Part shown: positions 16,883-19,165 of the stretch, piece by piece
Position numbering within the stretch: position 1 is the stretch's first letter
Layout of the letters: the number at the start of each line of letters is the position of its first letter
NCBI GenBank assembly: GCA_022827165.1
Contig: JAJDTN010000117.1
Span: 1-19,165, forward strand
Direction of reading: 5' to 3'
DNA: 19,165 nucleotides
Source of the DNA: Candidatus Latescibacterota bacterium
GTDB lineage: Bacteria; Latescibacterota; UBA2968; UBA8231
Position numbers and translations under genes: made by a program
The notes under the pieces: model-generated
What the model was told of the DNA's origin: nothing
Database searches by the model: none
What the model saw: the letters and a program-made list of their open reading frames with translations, nothing else

Positions 16883-18034
16883 GTGAACAGGCGAGAGAGA
16901 GAACGGGACAGAATCCTTGCGCTGCTGCGGGACCATCCGGTGGCCGCCATCATCGGGGCCCGCCAGGTGGGCAAGAGCACCCTGGCAGGGCTCGTCGCTT
17001 CCGCCTGGGAGGGACCGGTCGAGCGATTCGATCTGGAGGACGAGGCCGATCTGGCGCGCCTGGCCGATCCGCTGCGGGCCCTGCGGCCACTGCCGGGACT
17101 GGTCGTGCTCGACGAGATCCAGCGTGTGCCGCAGCTCTTCCCCGCCCTGCGCGTGCTCGCGGACCGGCCCGGCGCGCCGGCCCGGTTCCTGATTCTGGGC
17201 AGCGCTTCGCCGGAGCTGCTTCAGCAGTCTTCCGAAACCCTCGCGGGGCGCATCGCCTACCGCGAGCTGGGCGGGTTCGCCCTCGACGAGACCGGCGACA
17301 CCCCCGCGCGCCTGTGGCGGCGAGGCGGCTTCCCGCGCTCCTACCTGGCGCGGGGCGAGGGCCAGAGCTTCGAGTGGCGACGGGAGTTCGTGCGCACCTT
17401 CCTGGAGCGCGACCTGCCCCAGCTCGGCGTCAACGTGAGTGCCCGCACCATGCGCCGGTTCTGGACCATGCTCGCCCACTACCACGGCCAGGTGTGGAAC
17501 GCGTCCGAGTTCGCCCGCTCCTTCGGCGTCGCCGATACCACGGTCCGGTCCTACCTCGAGCACCTGGAGTCGGCCCTGGTGGTGCGGCAGCTGCAGCCCT
17601 GGCACGAGAACATCTCCAAGCGGCAGGTCAAGGCGCCGCGCGTCTACCTGCGGGACAGCGGCCTGCTGCACTCGCTGCTGAACCTGCCCTCGCAGCGGGA
17701 TCTGGAGGGCCACCCGAAGGTCGGCGCTTCCTGGGAAGGCTTCGTGATCGACCAAGTGATCCGCCTTGCCGACGTCGCGCCGGAGGAGTGCTTCTTCTGG
17801 GCCACCCACGCCGGGGCGGAGCTGGATCTGCTCGTTCACAAGGGCGGCCGGCGGCTCGGCTTCGAGGTCAAGCTCACCTCGGCCCCGCGCACGACCCGGA
17901 GCATGCACATCGCGCGCGAAGACCTGCGCCTGGACCGCCTGGACGTGATTCATGCTGGAACCCGGACCTTCGAGATGGCCGAGGGAATCCGGGCGCTGGC
18001 GCTGGCGGACCTGGAAGAGTCGCTTCGAGGTTGA
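16883..18034 (+). CDS. AAA_14/DUF4143 family ATPase
   Basis: A 383-residue protein of the widespread AAA_14-DUF4143 family. The N-terminal P-loop ATPase shows Walker A GARQVGKST (25-33) and Walker B VVLDEIQ (D77, E78), with the LILGSAS sensor stretch after it. A winged-helix-like middle (NASEFARSFGVADTTVRSYL) leads to the DUF4143 part with YLRDSGLLHSLL. The C-terminus, GAELDLLV then LGFEVKL, matches the D...ExK pattern of the PD-(D/E)xK nuclease fold. Family members are abundant but their biological role is mostly unknown; links to toxin-like or DNA-associated functions are speculative. GTG at 16883 coincides with the predicted transcription start. The DUF3604 gene follows after 7 nt. Confidence 0.85.
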   Translation: MNRRERERDRILALLRDHPVAAIIGARQVGKSTLAGLVASAWEGPVERFDLEDEADLARLADPLRALRPLPGLVVLDEIQRVPQLFPALRVLADRPGAPARFLILGSASPELLQQSSETLAGRIAYRELGGFALDETGDTPARLWRRGGFPRSYLARGEGQSFEWRREFVRTFLERDLPQLGVNVSARTMRRFWTMLAHYHGQVWNASEFARSFGVADTTVRSYLEHLESALVVRQLQPWHENISKRQVKAPRVYLRDSGLLHSLLNLPSQRDLEGHPKVGASWEGFVIDQVIRLADVAPEECFFWATHAGAELDLLVHKGGRRLGFEVKLTSAPRTTRSMHIAREDLRLDRLDVIHAGTRTFEMAEGIRALALADLEESLRG

Positions 18035-18041
18035 AGACAGC

Positions 18042-19165
18042 ATGCTGCTGACCAGCGGCTTCCCCGACGGCCCCCACATCCATCACCTCCCCGGCGTCGC
18101 CCTTGACGAGCGCCGCCGTCGGCACGGGACCGGCCGCATCGACCGGTCGGACCCGGTGCGGGCCGGAGACCGCCTCGCGCTGAATCTGCAGTTCGAGCTC
18201 GGCAAGACCGCGGTCCCGGCGGGGGGCCACCTGCGCGTGGTCTGGCTGTGGCCCTTCGACTGGGCCACCCCGCAGACGGTCGATCCCGCGGCGCCGGACT
18301 ACGTGCACGCGTCCTGCTCGAAGGCCGGTGTCGAGCTGCGGGTGACATGCGCCTTCCGGGGCGACCTCGTGCCCTGGAACCACCAGGTCGACGTGGAGGT
18401 GGTTTCCGGCGAGCTGACCCGGGGCGACCGGGTGGAGCTGGCCTGCAGGGAGTGGCGGGCCCCGACCTTCGTCGTGCCGGAGGCGGAGCTGCTCTTCCTG
18501 ATCAACCCCGAGGGCGGCCGCCGCTGGATCCAGCTGCCGCCGGTGCCGGGATTCCCCGTGGTGGCGGGTGAGCCCGTGAGGCTGGTTGCCCTGGCGCCGG
18601 CGGACGGACTGGTCGGCCAAGAGCTGGAGCTGACCCTGCGCGTCGAGGACGAATGGGGTAATCCCCTGCTCGTCGATGGTTCCGGTCCGGAGGTGGTGCC
18701 CGCCAACGGGGTGAGTGTCGTGTCCGTCCAGCCCGCCGGGGAGATGCCCGCCTACCGCGCCCGGGTGCAGGTCGACAGCCCCGGCGTCCACCGCATCGAG
18801 GCGGTCCTCCCCGGCTCCGGCCTGAAGGCGGTGACGAACCCGGTGCGGATCGCCCGCGAGCACCCCGCCCTTCGCGTCTTCTGGGGCGACCTTCACGCCG
18901 GCCAGGGCTGGATCGGCTGCGGGTACGGCTCGGTCCGTCACCACTTCGACTACGCCCGCCACGTGGCGGGACTGCAGGTCTGCTCGCACCAGGGGAACGA
19001 CCACCACGTCAGCCTGGACCTGTGGGAGCGAACCCGCCGCGAGTCGGCCGCCGCCGACGATGAGGGGCGGTTCGTCGCCTTTCTCGGCTGCGAGTGGAGC
19101 GCCGCCACGCCGGAGGGCGGCGACCGCAACGTCATCTACCGTCTGGACGAGCTGCGCCTGCGGCG
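18042..19165 (+). CDS. DUF3604 family protein, C-terminus cut by window edge
   Basis: The frame is open from ATG 18042 to the right edge (374 codons), so the gene is partial. The first 280 or so residues are beta-rich and look like accessory domains, for example GQELELTLRVEDEWGNPL, an Ig-like stretch. Then comes the start of the DUF3604 catalytic-like region: RVFWGDLHAG, the HFDYARHVAG block, CSHQGNDHH and FLGCEWSAATPEGGDRNV. GDLH and SHQGND resemble metal-binding motifs of PHP-type phosphoesterase folds, so a metal-dependent hydrolase is likely; the substrate is unknown. No signal peptide was seen. The gap to the ATPase gene is 7 nt and GAGG lies 11 nt upstream of the ATG, so the two are probably one operon. 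Confidence 0.78.
   Translation, partial: MLLTSGFPDGPHIHHLPGVALDERRRRHGTGRIDRSDPVRAGDRLALNLQFELGKTAVPAGGHLRVVWLWPFDWATPQTVDPAAPDYVHASCSKAGVELRVTCAFRGDLVPWNHQVDVEVVSGELTRGDRVELACREWRAPTFVVPEAELLFLINPEGGRRWIQLPPVPGFPVVAGEPVRLVALAPADGLVGQELELTLRVEDEWGNPLLVDGSGPEVVPANGVSVVSVQPAGEMPAYRARVQVDSPGVHRIEAVLPGSGLKAVTNPVRIAREHPALRVFWGDLHAGQGWIGCGYGSVRHHFDYARHVAGLQVCSHQGNDHHVSLDLWERTRRESAAADDEGRFVAFLGCEWSAATPEGGDRNVIYRLDELRLR

Overview
This window comes from a very GC-rich bacterium. A membrane prenyltransferase, a futalosine-type menaquinone operon, a sigma54 activator with two well-formed -24/-12 promoters, an LpxH-like metallophosphoesterase and a short RpoD-type sigma factor without region 1.1 suggest a Gram-negative, quinone-respiring lineage. 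Acidobacteriota or a deep FCB-type phylum would fit, but the phylum is inference only. Genes are tightly packed with many 4-nt ATGA/GTGA overlaps. I saw no tRNA, rRNA, CRISPR array or insertion sequence.

Layout. (a) 1-2151, minus strand: a LpxH-like metallophosphoesterase followed by a secreted M23 (LytM) peptidase that runs off the left edge. (b) 2243-4824, plus strand: an RsmF-type rRNA cytosine-C5 methyltransferase coupled to an exported GH113-like glycosidase. (c) 4825-5089: an intergenic gap with a near-perfect palindrome, a consensus sigma54 promoter pointing right, and a strong hairpin, but no plus-strand gene; a small RNA is the simplest reading. (d) 5090-12447, minus strand: a seven-gene operon menG-mqnE-mqnC-mqnA-mqnP-(IlvD/Edd-family dehydratase)-ubiX. 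From mqnE onward every junction is a 4-nt overlap. The dehydratase closely resembles YjhG/YagF sugar-acid dehydratases and is the unexpected member. (e) 12488-14987, plus strand, divergent from menG across only 40 bp: a soluble NtrB-like histidine kinase and an NtrC-type sigma54 activator. (f) 14988-15283: a second consensus sigma54 promoter and a structured leader in front of a PTS EIIA(Ntr)-like gene, then a sigma70-family factor and a good intrinsic terminator. (g) 16838-19165, plus strand: an AT-rich palindrome-containing promoter, an AAA_14/DUF4143 ATPase probably read from a leaderless mRNA, and a DUF3604 protein that runs off the right edge.

How it may fit together. The mqn genes make most of the menaquinone head group and tail. 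MqnB, MqnD and the UbiD-like decarboxylase (MqnL) are not in the window, although ubiX, which makes the prenyl-FMN cofactor of UbiD enzymes, ends the operon. The two-component system sits between two sigma54 promoters and is the obvious candidate activator for both. One promoter would drive the EIIA-sigma unit. The other would drive a short transcript that converges on the 3' end of the menaquinone operon. The best candidates for something undescribed are the dehydratase embedded in a menaquinone operon and this sigma54 promoter pair with its orphan transcript.
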